From DASSFG01 sp035547915 (GTDB lineage Bacteria > Planctomycetota > Planctomycetia > Pirellulales > JAICIG01): a stretch of 64,000 nucleotides of DNA. Below, in pieces: positions 1-7,998 of this stretch. Both the position numbers and the translations under genes were made by a program. The notes beneath the pieces are model-generated. The model did no database searches and was not told the DNA's origin. It saw only the letters and a program-made list of their open reading frames with translations. Each line of letters starts with the position of its first letter. Position 1 is the first letter of the stretch. The DNA lies in the NCBI GenBank assembly GCA_035547915.1, contig DASZTS010000020.1:1-64000 (forward strand), given 5' to 3'.

Positions 1-1
1 T

Positions 2-1507
2 CGCCCTGACTTTGAAACGTTTAGCCGTCTTGCCGACGGCGTCCAACTCGTACCCGTTTACCGGCAGTTGGCCGGCGATACGCTGACGCCGGTGACGGCC
101 TTTCGCAAGATCGACTCCGGCGCCTCGGCCTGTCTGTTCGAGAGCGTCATCGGGGGAGAGAAGGTCGGGCGCTACAGCTTCCTGGCGGGCGACCCCTATT
201 TGCTGATCGAGGCCCGCGGCAATCGCGTGGCAGTGACCGATCTTTCGGCTTCCCAACCGAGCGTCGAAGAATTCGATAGCGACGATCCGCTGGCCGAACT
301 GCAACGGCGCCTGGGCGCCATGCGAGCCGCAACGCTGCCCGAACTGCCCCCCTTCTGCGGCGGCGCCGTGGGGTACGCGGGCTACGACACGGTCCGCTAC
401 ACGGAGCGTCTGCCCAACGCCCCCGAAGACGACCGCCAATTGCCTGATTTGGCGTTCGCCTTCTTCGACCACATCGTCGTCTTCGACAACGTGCGCAAGA
501 CGCTGGCCGTCGTGGCCCTGGCGCGGCTCGATGGCGGCCGCGACTCCGATCTCCGCGCGGCCTATGCCGACGCTTGCCGCCGGGTCGACGAATTGGTGGC
601 AAGGCTCTCTTCGCCCGAACTCGAGTTGCGGCCGACCGACATCGATCTGCAAGGCGATCCGCGGTTGAGCTATCGATCGAATTTCCAAGAGGGAGATTTC
701 GAGGCGGCCGTCGAAAAGTGCCTCGAATACATTCGGGCCGGCGATATCTTCCAGGTCGTCCTGAGCCAGCGGCTGCAAACGACGGTGCATTCGCCGCCGT
801 TTGAAATCTATCGCACGCTGCGAGTGGTGAATCCCAGCCCGTTTATGTTTTATTTGCGCACGCCCCAAGTGACGTTGGTGGGCAGCTCGCCGGAGATTTT
901 GGTGCGCGTGATGGACGGCCGGGTGACCGTGCGGCCCTTGGCCGGCACGCGCCGCCGCGGCGCCACCGAAGAGGAAGACCGCCGGTTGGCCGAAGAGCTA
1001 CTGGCCGATCCGAAGGAGCGGGCCGAACATGTGATGCTCGTCGATCTGGGGCGCAACGACGTCGGCCGCGTGGCTCGCTTCGGCACCGTCGAGTTGACCG
1101 ACGTCATGACGATCGAGCGCTACAGCCACGTGATGCACATCACGTCGAACGTGACCGGCACGCTGGCCGACGGGCGCGACGCCTTCGACGCCCTGCGGGC
1201 CTGTCTGCCCGCCGGCACGGTGTCGGGCGCTCCCAAGGTGCGGGCCATGCAGATCATCGACGAGTTGGAACCGCACCGGCGCGGGCCGTATGCGGGCGCC
1301 GTGGGATATTTTGATTTCAGCGGCAACATGGACACGTGCATCGCCCTGCGAACGGTGGTGATCGACGGCGATCAGGCGTATGTTCAGGTGGGAGCGGGCA
1401 TCGTGGCCGACAGCGTGCCGGCCGAGGAGTATCAGGAGACCTTGAACAAGGCACGCGGACTGCTGAAAGCCATCGAGATCACGGAGCGCCGCGTCGCGGA
1501 GAACTGA
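2..1507 (+). CDS. trpE: Anthranilate synthase component I (5' end outside window)
   Basis: Converts chorismate to anthranilate with ammonia supplied by the TrpG amidotransferase subunit, the first step of tryptophan synthesis. The frame is open to the left edge: the first visible residues (RPDFETFSRLADG, then VYRQLAGDTLTPV) match the usual TrpE N-terminus, so probably only a few residues are missing. The TTG at 68 is internal and not the start. The chorismate-binding half is intact, with SPFMFYLR, LAGTRRRG, DLGRNDVGRV and PAGTVSGAPK in order, ending in a normal C-terminal helix. About 501 residues are visible, typical for TrpE. No trpG or other trp gene follows within the window. PabB is the main alternative, but the N-terminal sequence and length favour TrpE. 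Confidence 0.93.
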   Translation, partial: RPDFETFSRLADGVQLVPVYRQLAGDTLTPVTAFRKIDSGASACLFESVIGGEKVGRYSFLAGDPYLLIEARGNRVAVTDLSASQPSVEEFDSDDPLAELQRRLGAMRAATLPELPPFCGGAVGYAGYDTVRYTERLPNAPEDDRQLPDLAFAFFDHIVVFDNVRKTLAVVALARLDGGRDSDLRAAYADACRRVDELVARLSSPELELRPTDIDLQGDPRLSYRSNFQEGDFEAAVEKCLEYIRAGDIFQVVLSQRLQTTVHSPPFEIYRTLRVVNPSPFMFYLRTPQVTLVGSSPEILVRVMDGRVTVRPLAGTRRRGATEEEDRRLAEELLADPKERAEHVMLVDLGRNDVGRVARFGTVELTDVMTIERYSHVMHITSNVTGTLADGRDAFDALRACLPAGTVSGAPKVRAMQIIDELEPHRRGPYAGAVGYFDFSGNMDTCIALRTVVIDGDQAYVQVGAGIVADSVPAEEYQETLNKARGLLKAIEITERRVAEN

Positions 1508-1623
1508 GGACGGTGGAAGTGACGGGCGGCGGATCGCGCCTCCGAGCTTTACCCCACAGGTTAGCTGTTTTTACAAGCTGTCCGGCCAAACCGGTTGTAC
1601 CCTTTTATCGACAAAGGAAATCT

Positions 1624-2520
1624 ATGCGAGTTTTCTTCATGGTGTTTTGCGCGGCGGCTTTGGCCGGATCACTGGTCATCGGCGCCCAGCCGGACGAGGA
1701 CCAAGCGGACGAAACGTCGGCCAAGTCGAAGGCGAATCCCGGCAAAGCGTCGGACGACGATCCGGCCGACTCGGCCTCCGAGGATGACGAGACTCCGGCC
1801 GCGAAGCCCGCCAAGAAAGAGAACAAGAGGGGCGTGGCCGTCAAGCTGACGGCCGACGACGAGGCGGAATTGGTGAAGACGCTCAGTTATATGCAGGGTT
1901 TCCGGAATGGTCGCGAGATTCACCGGAGTTTGATCCAGGAATACGGAGTCGATCTGGATATCGATACGATGGTGGCCGCCTTCCGGGCGGGTCTGGAAGG
2001 AAAAGAGCCGTCGATGACGGAGGAAGAGATGCACGAGATGGGGCCCAGGCTCCAAAAGTTCATCGAGGAGAAATACACCGCCAAGCGAAAGGAGCAGGCG
2101 GCGGTCAACAAAGAAGAAGGTACCGCCTTCTTGGCCGCCAATAAGAAGAAAGAGGGCGTGAAGACGCTGCCCAGCGGCCTGCAATACAAGATTCTCAAGA
2201 GCGGCAAAGGCGAGTCCCCCAAGAAGACCGACACGGCCAAGGTTCATTACAAGGGGACGCTGATCAGCGGCGAGGAATTCGACAGTTCCTACAAACGGGG
2301 ACAGCCTGCCCCGTTTCCCGTAGGACAGCTTGTGCCCGGCATGACGGAAGCCCTGCTGTTGATGAAGGTGGGCGACAAATGGCAGATCGTTATCCCGCCC
2401 GCGTTGGCGTATGGCGCCGAAGGCCGCCCGGGGGCGATTCCACCCAATGCCACCCTCATCTTCGAGGTCGAACTCCTGGGGGTCGAAAAAGGGAGTAAGC
2501 AGCCGACCAATTTGAAATAA
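1624..2520 (+). CDS. Secreted FKBP-type peptidyl-prolyl isomerase
   Basis: A prolyl cis-trans isomerase and probable folding chaperone outside the cytoplasmic membrane. The ATG at 1624 follows an AAGGA ribosome site and begins a signal peptide (MRVFFMVFCAAALAGSLV). A low-complexity Asp/Lys/Ala linker covers residues 22-72. An FKBP_N-like helical dimerisation domain (LSYMQGFRNGREI) lies around residues 80-175. The C-terminal FKBP domain carries VHYKGTLISGEEFDSS, PFPVGQLVPGMTEAL, LAYGAEGRPGAIPPN and LIFEVELL. The order matches Mip/FkpA proteins, and 298 residues is a normal length. It stands alone about 115 bp after trpE, so co-transcription is possible but not shown. Confidence 0.92.
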   Translation: MRVFFMVFCAAALAGSLVIGAQPDEDQADETSAKSKANPGKASDDDPADSASEDDETPAAKPAKKENKRGVAVKLTADDEAELVKTLSYMQGFRNGREIHRSLIQEYGVDLDIDTMVAAFRAGLEGKEPSMTEEEMHEMGPRLQKFIEEKYTAKRKEQAAVNKEEGTAFLAANKKKEGVKTLPSGLQYKILKSGKGESPKKTDTAKVHYKGTLISGEEFDSSYKRGQPAPFPVGQLVPGMTEALLLMKVGDKWQIVIPPALAYGAEGRPGAIPPNATLIFEVELLGVEKGSKQPTNLK

Positions 2521-2787
2521 CCTGCCAACTTGGGACGCTGGCATCGGTTCGGCAAAACGTGCGGCGGCGCTTGTAACCCTTGGCAGGTGTTAGCCCACTG
2601 GACTTGTTTACGGCCAGATTCTGGCAGGACAACGAGTTGCGGACACACGGAAAGAGCATCACCACAGGCGTTTAGCTGGAGCGGTGCGCGCCTAAGCGCG
2701 AACGATTCCATGCCGGCGGCGAATCGGCCTAGCCGGGGGTGGCATGGGCAACCGCGGACGTGAGCGAGCCGTTCGGTTCGCGCAGGC

Positions 2788-3861
2788 ATGGCGCCTCTTG
2801 GTGCTTATGTAGCACTGATGGCCGATCCTTATACATGCGTACCCTGGCTGTGGTCGTATTTTTTCGGCTTCAGCCTGGTGCTCTTGGCCGCCGTGGCGGT
2901 CCTATCGATTCGTCGCGCGGGCGGCACCACTGGTCATGTCTTTAAGTGGGCCTTGGTGTTCGGTTTGGTGGTGCTCACGGTGAAGGCCGCTAAATGGCCC
3001 TGGGACACCGGTTGGACCGAAGATCAGTTGGCCGTGTTGCGAGCGGTCATCCTGCTCACCGGTGGCTCGTTGGTGGCCTGGTGCTTATCGTCGGTGGTCC
3101 TTACATCGACTTCCAACGCACGCTCCTCCGATCGCAGCGTACGGTGGACCCTGTTTCTGATCGTCGAGGGAACGTGGCTGCTGACGATGTCGTCGGCGCA
3201 TATCGATCGTGGTACCCACGTGACCGAGTTCGACGAAGCTCGTGTCTCGGCGGGCGACATCAAGGACGGTGACCTGGTCGAGATCGGCGACGCCCATCTC
3301 GTTACCGACACGGGCCGGGCCGTCCCTGTTTACCGAGTCAGCCATTCCTGGATGGAACGCGCGAAGGCTGCCGGCGCCAATCCCGAGCAGAGCACATGCT
3401 TCAGCCATTCCGTGATCTGCCAGGCTCCCGGCGATGCTCAGTCGAATTGCCACGGATGGGTGTTCGCCGGCGGCCGCTACATCGTGCGTGAAACGGCCGT
3501 CGAACAGATCTTGTCGGACAATGGTTACCTGCGTGTCGATCGTCCTCAGGCCAACGACGTGATTGTCTATCGCAGCGAGGTCGACGGCAAAGTGATGCAC
3601 ACCGGCGTGGTCAAATTCGTCGATCAGGATCAGGTTCTGATCGAGAGTAAATGGGGCCTATGGGGACGCTATCTGCACGCGCCCCAACACCAGCCCTATT
3701 CGAAGCGATTCGCTTACTTTCACAGTCCGCGGACGGGCAACCGTTTGACGGAAAGTCGGCCTGCGCAAGCGGTGACACTTCAGCTCCCGCCACGCCAGGC
3801 GGTTCGCAGGAAGCGGATCCAGTTGTGGTGCATGATCCCTTCCACGTCGCTCTCGCTGTAG
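2788..3861 (+). CDS. Membrane protein with a papain-like (CHAP/NlpC-like) C-terminal domain
   Basis: Not assigned to a named family with certainty. The N-terminal 130 residues hold about four hydrophobic segments (WLWSYFFGFSLVLLAAVAVL, FKWALVFGLVVLTV, AVILLTGGSLVAWCL and TLFLIVEGTWLLTM). The outer part then shows NCHGWVFAGGRY, with a candidate nucleophilic Cys, and later KVMHTGVVKF, with a candidate His, followed by ESKWGLWGRYLH. That Cys...His spacing resembles papain-like amidase or protease folds. ATG 2788 was chosen; ATG 2818 is an alternative and neither has a strong ribosome site. The last 27 residues or so run antisense into the 3' end of the convergent dipeptidase gene, giving an 82 bp overlap, which looks like a late stop codon. 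The function is unknown. Confidence 0.6.
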   Translation: MAPLGAYVALMADPYTCVPWLWSYFFGFSLVLLAAVAVLSIRRAGGTTGHVFKWALVFGLVVLTVKAAKWPWDTGWTEDQLAVLRAVILLTGGSLVAWCLSSVVLTSTSNARSSDRSVRWTLFLIVEGTWLLTMSSAHIDRGTHVTEFDEARVSAGDIKDGDLVEIGDAHLVTDTGRAVPVYRVSHSWMERAKAAGANPEQSTCFSHSVICQAPGDAQSNCHGWVFAGGRYIVRETAVEQILSDNGYLRVDRPQANDVIVYRSEVDGKVMHTGVVKFVDQDQVLIESKWGLWGRYLHAPQHQPYSKRFAYFHSPRTGNRLTESRPAQAVTLQLPPRQAVRRKRIQLWCMIPSTSLSL

Positions 3862-4856
3862 CCGCGTTGCCGCAGCATGTCGGGCAGGCGCTGTAGATCG
3901 GCGATGCTCTCCAGATCCCCGGGAGATTGCTCGCGCCCAAAACCGCCGTCCAGGTCGGTGCCGATGGCAGCGTGACGGGCATTGCCGGCCAACTGGCAGA
4001 CGTGATCGATATGGTCCACCATGTGAGCCAGCTTGACCCCTGCTTCCTCGGGCGTCGTCTTGCCACGGATCCAGCCGGGCACCATCATCCAGGCATCGAG
4101 CGCCGCCCCGATCACGGCCCCGCGCCCGATGAGCGCCTTGATCTGCTCGTCGCTGAACTGGCGCTCTTCGGGCACCAGGGCGCGGCAATTGGAGTGGCTG
4201 GCCCAGACCGGCCCCTGGAAGTGGTCGAGCGCTTCCCAAAAGCTGACGTCGCAGAGATGGGTGGCGTCGAGGATCATGCCGAGCCGATCCATCTCGGATA
4301 GGAGTTCCCGCCCCGCGGCACCGATGCCCCCCGACGAGTGTGTCCCGAAAGCATAGGTGCCCGGTCCGTAGTGAGCCGGTCCCACGGCTCGCAGCCCCTC
4401 TTCGTACGAACGCTCCAGCCGCGCCGGCGTCAAGATGGAGTCGGCACCTTCGAGGCTCAGCACATAGCCGATCGGCGCTCGGTCGACCGGAGGGTCCTTC
4501 CACAAAGCGACCTGGCGATCGAGCGAGGCGATATCGGTGATCTGCACCATTTCCCCCGCCTCTTCCATGGCCCGATACCAGGCGAGCTGCCCCTGCGTTT
4601 GCGCCCATGCGATCCGCGGACTATGCCAGCCGGGCAACGGATTGTCGGGTTTGACGTACCGCGCGATGAGGGTCGCGACGCACAGTCCCACCCGACCGCG
4701 GCGCATCTCGGGGAGCGACACGGTGCCTTGGGCGCGATCGACTTTGTCGGTCCGACCGGCTTCGCGGCGGCGGATCTCCGCCAAGGGCCGTGTCAGATCA
4801 CGGTTCCACTCCAAGGCGTTCATGCTGAGATCGAGGTGGGCATCAAAAATGAGCAT
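3780..4856 (-). CDS. Membrane dipeptidase, peptidase family M19
   Basis: A zinc-dependent dipeptidase of the amidohydrolase-like renal dipeptidase family. Metal and catalytic positions are visible: His7 and Asp9 in DAHLDL, Glu136 in SLEGADS, His200 in LDATHLCD and His221 in WASHSNCRAL. Met at 4856 was chosen because family members start just before the DxHxD motif; an upstream start at 4892 would add twelve residues of no family character. At 358 residues the length is normal. No signal peptide is seen, so it is probably cytoplasmic. It converges on, and overlaps by 82 bp, the membrane protein gene on the other strand. The substrate is likely L,D- or D-dipeptides, but this cannot be read from sequence. 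Confidence 0.9.
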   Translation of the reverse strand: MLIFDAHLDLSMNALEWNRDLTRPLAEIRRREAGRTDKVDRAQGTVSLPEMRRGRVGLCVATLIARYVKPDNPLPGWHSPRIAWAQTQGQLAWYRAMEEAGEMVQITDIASLDRQVALWKDPPVDRAPIGYVLSLEGADSILTPARLERSYEEGLRAVGPAHYGPGTYAFGTHSSGGIGAAGRELLSEMDRLGMILDATHLCDVSFWEALDHFQGPVWASHSNCRALVPEERQFSDEQIKALIGRGAVIGAALDAWMMVPGWIRGKTTPEEAGVKLAHMVDHIDHVCQLAGNARHAAIGTDLDGGFGREQSPGDLESIADLQRLPDMLRQRGYSESDVEGIMHHNWIRFLRTAWRGGS

Positions 4857-5058
4857 GGTCGTCTCGCAACGAAGGAGAATCTGACTGCCCACCCAGGACG
4901 CATGCTAGACCGCGAGGCCGTGATTCGCAACGTCTCGCTGCCGCTGGTCCCAAGAGGTGCGTTGCTGACCGGCCTGTTAAACGTAAACCGGCAAGATTAG
5001 TCTGTTTTATTGCGGTGCTCGGGAAATGGGCAGTTGTCGGGTCTGAGTCGACCGCCAG

Positions 5059-5220
5059 CTACCGCGATCCGTACATGAATTCGGGCGGCTCTACTTTTTT
5101 CTCTTCGGCTCGCCGGCGCCGCTCCAATTCTCTTTCAAACCGAATCCCGCCAAAGAAGCAGCCGCCCGCCAGCATGGCCAGCAGCAACGCACGGAGGGTA
5201 AATTGGGGACGGGTCATCAT
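5059..5220 (-). CDS. Small single-helix membrane protein (53 aa)
   Basis: A short gene translated from ATGATG at 5220/5217: it begins MTRPQFTLRALLLAMLAGG and continues with a hydrophobic helix, then a charged stretch (RFERELERRRRAEEKK), ending in MYGSR. Its start overlaps the stop of the gene upstream in an ATGA arrangement, so translation is probably coupled. The opening (FTLRALLL) resembles that of its neighbour (FSLRALLV), and both resemble a class of tiny membrane proteins common in planctomycetes. The function is unknown. It is supported by codon-like composition, coupling and similarity to the neighbour, not by a family assignment. Confidence 0.55.
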   Translation of the reverse strand: MMTRPQFTLRALLLAMLAGGCFFGGIRFERELERRRRAEEKKVEPPEFMYGSR

Positions 5221-5486
5221 TCTCGACTCGTCTTCTCACCACGTCGTCGCCATTTGACCTTGTATCGCGGGCCTGTTTGCTCTGGCGGATTGCCGTAGGG
5301 TGGTAGCAATGCCCAGAGTTCAAGGTCAAACATCGACCAAAACAGGGCACATGCACCGGTGATAATAGTCACGCGAACGGCTGCTGGCAGATGCACCCAT
5401 ATCGCGCAGACAATCGCGACAATCGACGTCACGACCAGCAAAGCCCTCAAGCTGAACTGCAACCGTTGGTCATGGGGTTGGGTCAT
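5217..5486 (-). CDS. Small membrane protein with planctomycete-type FSLRALL N-terminus
   Basis: An 89-residue protein with an N-terminal hydrophobic segment following RLQFSLRALL and a second hydrophobic stretch (VTIITGACALFWSMFDLELW), then a short basic tail. This N-terminal pattern recurs in small planctomycete membrane proteins of unknown role. The stop overlaps the start of the 53-residue gene downstream by 4 bp, so the pair forms a coupled unit. No enzymatic motif is present. Both termini may be cytoplasmic if the two segments span the membrane. Confidence 0.6.
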   Translation of the reverse strand: MTQPHDQRLQFSLRALLVVTSIVAIVCAIWVHLPAAVRVTIITGACALFWSMFDLELWALLPPYGNPPEQTGPRYKVKWRRRGEKTSRE

Positions 5487-5601
5487 GGGGTGAATGGCAC
5501 TGGCTTAAGGAAGTTTGGGCCAGTGGCCGTGCCTGAAAAGTAGTCGCAGACAATCCGAGCCTTCAACGCGGGAATGGAAGGCGGCACAAAAAGTCGGTGG
5601 C

Positions 5602-6027
5602 CTACTCAACGGCGAGATGGATCAGCAGTCGTTCGCCAACGGTAAGGACGATCCAGTATGCCGCGAAGGCGAGCGATATAATCAAGGTGAACCCTTTGAG
5701 GGTAAGCAGCAACGGTTCAACTCGCCAATCCGAAGCGACCGTTCGCAACGTCCGATCAAGACTGAAGAACTGCCAGAGCAGCACGCACGCTACGGGAATG
5801 GCAGTGAGCCGCAAAACGGCGCTTCCCGTGTAGTATCGGCGACTGTCATCGAAGAACTTGGCGGCCCACAGGGCGCCGATAAAGCTAAGTACCATGTAAG
5901 GCACCGAGACGGCGGCTAGCGTCATGAGCGTCCACAGAATCCAGCGGGTCGTCCGCAGCGCTTGGATTGCGTTTTGCCCAGTCGGCTGCGCTCCCTCCGA
6001 AGGTCGGTATGAGTTCTGGTCGTCCAT
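5602..6027 (-). CDS. Polytopic membrane protein, function unknown (141 aa)
   Basis: The protein has three to four membrane helices: WILWTLMTLAAVSVPYMVL, then SFIGALWAAKFF, LTAIPVACVLLWQFF and FTLIISLAFAAYWIVLTV. The hydrophilic N-terminus of about 28 residues is Gln/Ser/Asn-rich (MDDQNSYRPSEGAQPTGQN). No conserved catalytic motif is visible. It lies downstream of rsgA on the same strand but is separated from it by a hairpin followed by a T-run at 6103-6133, so it is probably transcribed separately. The gene is supported by consistent hydrophobic periodicity across its whole length. Confidence 0.6.
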   Translation of the reverse strand: MDDQNSYRPSEGAQPTGQNAIQALRTTRWILWTLMTLAAVSVPYMVLSFIGALWAAKFFDDSRRYYTGSAVLRLTAIPVACVLLWQFFSLDRTLRTVASDWRVEPLLLTLKGFTLIISLAFAAYWIVLTVGERLLIHLAVE

Positions 6028-6102
6028 CTGGTTTGATCCGCTCCCGTTGGCCGCGCAACGCCATTAGACCGCGCCAGAGCAGCGGGGCAACGTAGAGCGC
6101 AT

Positions 6103-6133
6103 AAAAAACCCCGCCGGTGGCGCGCGACGGGGC
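6103..6133 (-). terminator. Rho-independent terminator after rsgA
   Basis: Read on the minus strand, CCCCG (6132-6128) pairs with CGGGG (6113-6109), with a G-rich loop, followed directly by TTTTTT (6108-6103). It lies about 125 bp beyond the rsgA stop and before the next minus-strand gene at 6027. Confidence 0.6.
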
Positions 6134-6229
6134 GGAGTATCGGGGTTCTGAGGAAAGACCGCCGCCAGAAAGATTGCGACCCTTCTGCCAAATTTCCGCG
6201 CACCCCGCTAGGCACCCGTTGGGACACCA

Positions 6230-6247
6230 CCCTGCCGCTCGGCAGGG
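6230..6247. other. Perfect 8-bp inverted repeat just after rsgA
   Basis: CCCTGCCG and CGGCAGGG are separated by two bases. The repeat begins 10 bp past the rsgA stop codon. There is no T-run, so it may be an RNA 3'-end stabilising hairpin or the first part of a bipartite terminator together with the hairpin at 6103-6133. Confidence 0.4.
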
Positions 6248-6257
6248 ACCTTTCGCA

Positions 6258-7388
6258 TCAAGCCGTTTCGCCGGCGAAAAGATGCAAATAGCTTTCGTAG
6301 CGCCGCGCATCGAGCCAGCCGTCGGCGACCGCGTCTTTGACCGCACAGCCCGATTCGTGGTTGTGTGTGCAATCGGGAAAGGCGCAGAGGCTGACCAGCG
6401 GCCGCAGGTCGCGATACAGGCCCGCGACCTCGGCGGGAATCACGTCCCATAATTGAAATTGACGGATGCCGGGCGTGTCGACGACGTAACCGACACCGTC
6501 GAGGGGGATCAAGCGGGCCGTCGTCGTCGTATGGCGGCCCTTTTGCGTCTCCGCGCTGACCTTCGACACGGCGAGACCCAGGCCGGGTTGCACGGCGTTC
6601 AAGAGCGACGATTTGCCGACGCCGCTCTGTCCCGCGATCACCGTTTGCTTGCCGGCGAGAGTCTGGCGCAGTCGGTCGACGCCCATGCCGGTATGGGCAC
6701 TCGCCAGCAATACCATGTACCCCATCTGCGAGTAGATGCCCACGAGCGGTTGCAACGCCGCGAGGTCGACGAGGTCGACCTTGTTGATGCAGATCACCGC
6801 CTTCAGGTGTCCTTGCTCGGCCGACACGAGAAAGCGATCGATCAGGTTGGGCTTCAAATAAGGTTCGGCTGCGCTGGCGACGATCACCAGTTGATCGACG
6901 TTCGCCACGAGCACGTGTTTTCGGCCGCGGGACTCGCGGCAGAGCACCCCGCGTCGGGGTTCGATCCGTTCGATGATGCCGGTGCTGGTGTCGGCCGGCC
7001 TGAAAAGCACCCGGTCGCCCGCGGCGACGACGTGCCGCAGGTCGGTGTGGAGCGTCTTGAGCAACCGCCGCACGGCACATTGATAGGAGGTCCCGTCATC
7101 GGCGACGACGGTACTCGTCAGCCCGTGCACGGCCAGCACACGCCCGTGCAGGCACGTCGATTCGTCGACGTCGAGCAACACGCTCAGCCCGGAGTCGTCG
7201 CTCGTCTGTAGGCCGCGCACGGTGCGCTTGCGGGTGAGTTCGCCCTTGCCGCTCAGCCTTTCGTCGCGGGCCGCATCGTCCGCCACGTCCTCGGTCTGGA
7301 ACTTTCGCGTCAGGTCGCCTTGGCGCGCACGCGACGTACGGTTCTTGCGAAAGTCGGCGCGTAGCTGCTTGTTCTTCCGCTTCGCCAA
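6258..7388 (-). CDS. rsgA: Ribosome small-subunit-dependent GTPase A
   Basis: A circularly permuted GTPase that acts late in 30S ribosome maturation. After a basic N-terminal extension (MAKRKNKQLRADFRKN) and an OB-fold (about residues 78-145), the GTPase motifs occur in permuted order: NKVD (G4) at 202-205, GQSGVGKS (G1) at 253-260 and DTPG (G3) at 304-307. A C-terminal zinc knuckle is visible with Cys335, Cys340, His342 and Cys348. At 376 residues it is slightly long because of the extension and an acidic insert at residues 31-65. It starts 5 bp after the FHA-domain gene and is probably co-transcribed with it. Confidence 0.95.
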   Translation of the reverse strand: MAKRKNKQLRADFRKNRTSRARQGDLTRKFQTEDVADDAARDERLSGKGELTRKRTVRGLQTSDDSGLSVLLDVDESTCLHGRVLAVHGLTSTVVADDGTSYQCAVRRLLKTLHTDLRHVVAAGDRVLFRPADTSTGIIERIEPRRGVLCRESRGRKHVLVANVDQLVIVASAAEPYLKPNLIDRFLVSAEQGHLKAVICINKVDLVDLAALQPLVGIYSQMGYMVLLASAHTGMGVDRLRQTLAGKQTVIAGQSGVGKSSLLNAVQPGLGLAVSKVSAETQKGRHTTTTARLIPLDGVGYVVDTPGIRQFQLWDVIPAEVAGLYRDLRPLVSLCAFPDCTHNHESGCAVKDAVADGWLDARRYESYLHLFAGETA

Positions 7389-7393
7389 GCGAT

Positions 7394-7885
7394 TCAGACC
7401 GGTTTGTTGGGATCCTTGATCTGCCCCGGACCGTCGTTGAGGATGTCGTAGCGGCGCTGCTCCGGAATGGGCTTGACGCCCTTGGTGAATTTTTCCTCTG
7501 GCTCCTTGAGCAACCCAGCCCGCTCGAGCAGCGATTTCTGGAAAATCTCGTTGCGGTCGCCGTCGGTCGGCGGAGGGCCGACGGCACCCAGGTCGGCCGG
7601 CGAGTACTGGATCTGGAAGCGGTGCTTGGCCACCGCCACGGAGTCGCCCGGATCGAGACGTTTTTCCGTAACTTTCAGATTATTTACCTTAACACCGTTG
7701 CGACTCTGCAGATCACGCACGTACCAGTAGCCGCTCATCAACGTAAACTGGCAATGGTGGGCCGAGACATTCGGGAACCGTAGCACGATGTCGCAGCTTT
7801 CGCGACGACCGACGAGCAAGCTCTTCTTGAGCAAAGGAATAGGATCGCCGCCACCTAAAGGAATCAGCTCGCCGAACGTCTGCAT
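7394..7885 (-). CDS. FHA-domain protein
   Basis: A phosphothreonine-binding forkhead-associated domain occupies residues 1-100, with the family signatures GRRESCDIVL, VSAHHC and SRNGVKVN in order. The C-terminal 60 residues are Pro- and Glu-rich and have no recognisable domain (EEKFTKGVKPIPEQRRYD). Such proteins read Ser/Thr kinase output, and a kinase is encoded at 38184 in this window, but no link between the two can be shown. The gene lies 5 bp upstream of rsgA, and its start faces the radical SAM gene, so the 113 bp between them should contain two divergent promoters. Confidence 0.88.
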   Translation of the reverse strand: MQTFGELIPLGGGDPIPLLKKSLLVGRRESCDIVLRFPNVSAHHCQFTLMSGYWYVRDLQSRNGVKVNNLKVTEKRLDPGDSVAVAKHRFQIQYSPADLGAVGPPPTDGDRNEIFQKSLLERAGLLKEPEEKFTKGVKPIPEQRRYDILNDGPGQIKDPNKPV

Positions 7886-7998
7886 TTGGTCCCCCTGCTA
7901 CCTGTTCCGCGGCGCCTCCGGGTTTGCTAACCTGTACGGCGCGACTCGCATTCCTGAGTTTAGGTCTGGCGCCTTTGTGCGTCAACGTTCTCAAGCCG

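Noticed and set aside
1336..1623. Longer start for the FKBP gene inside trpE
   Set aside because: The added residues read trpE in another frame; the signal peptide and the AAGGA site fix the start at 1624.
5498..5525. Inverted repeat CACTGGC/GCCAGTG between two minus-strand genes
   Set aside because: The stem is only 7 bp with a 14-base loop and no T-run; too weak to call a terminator.
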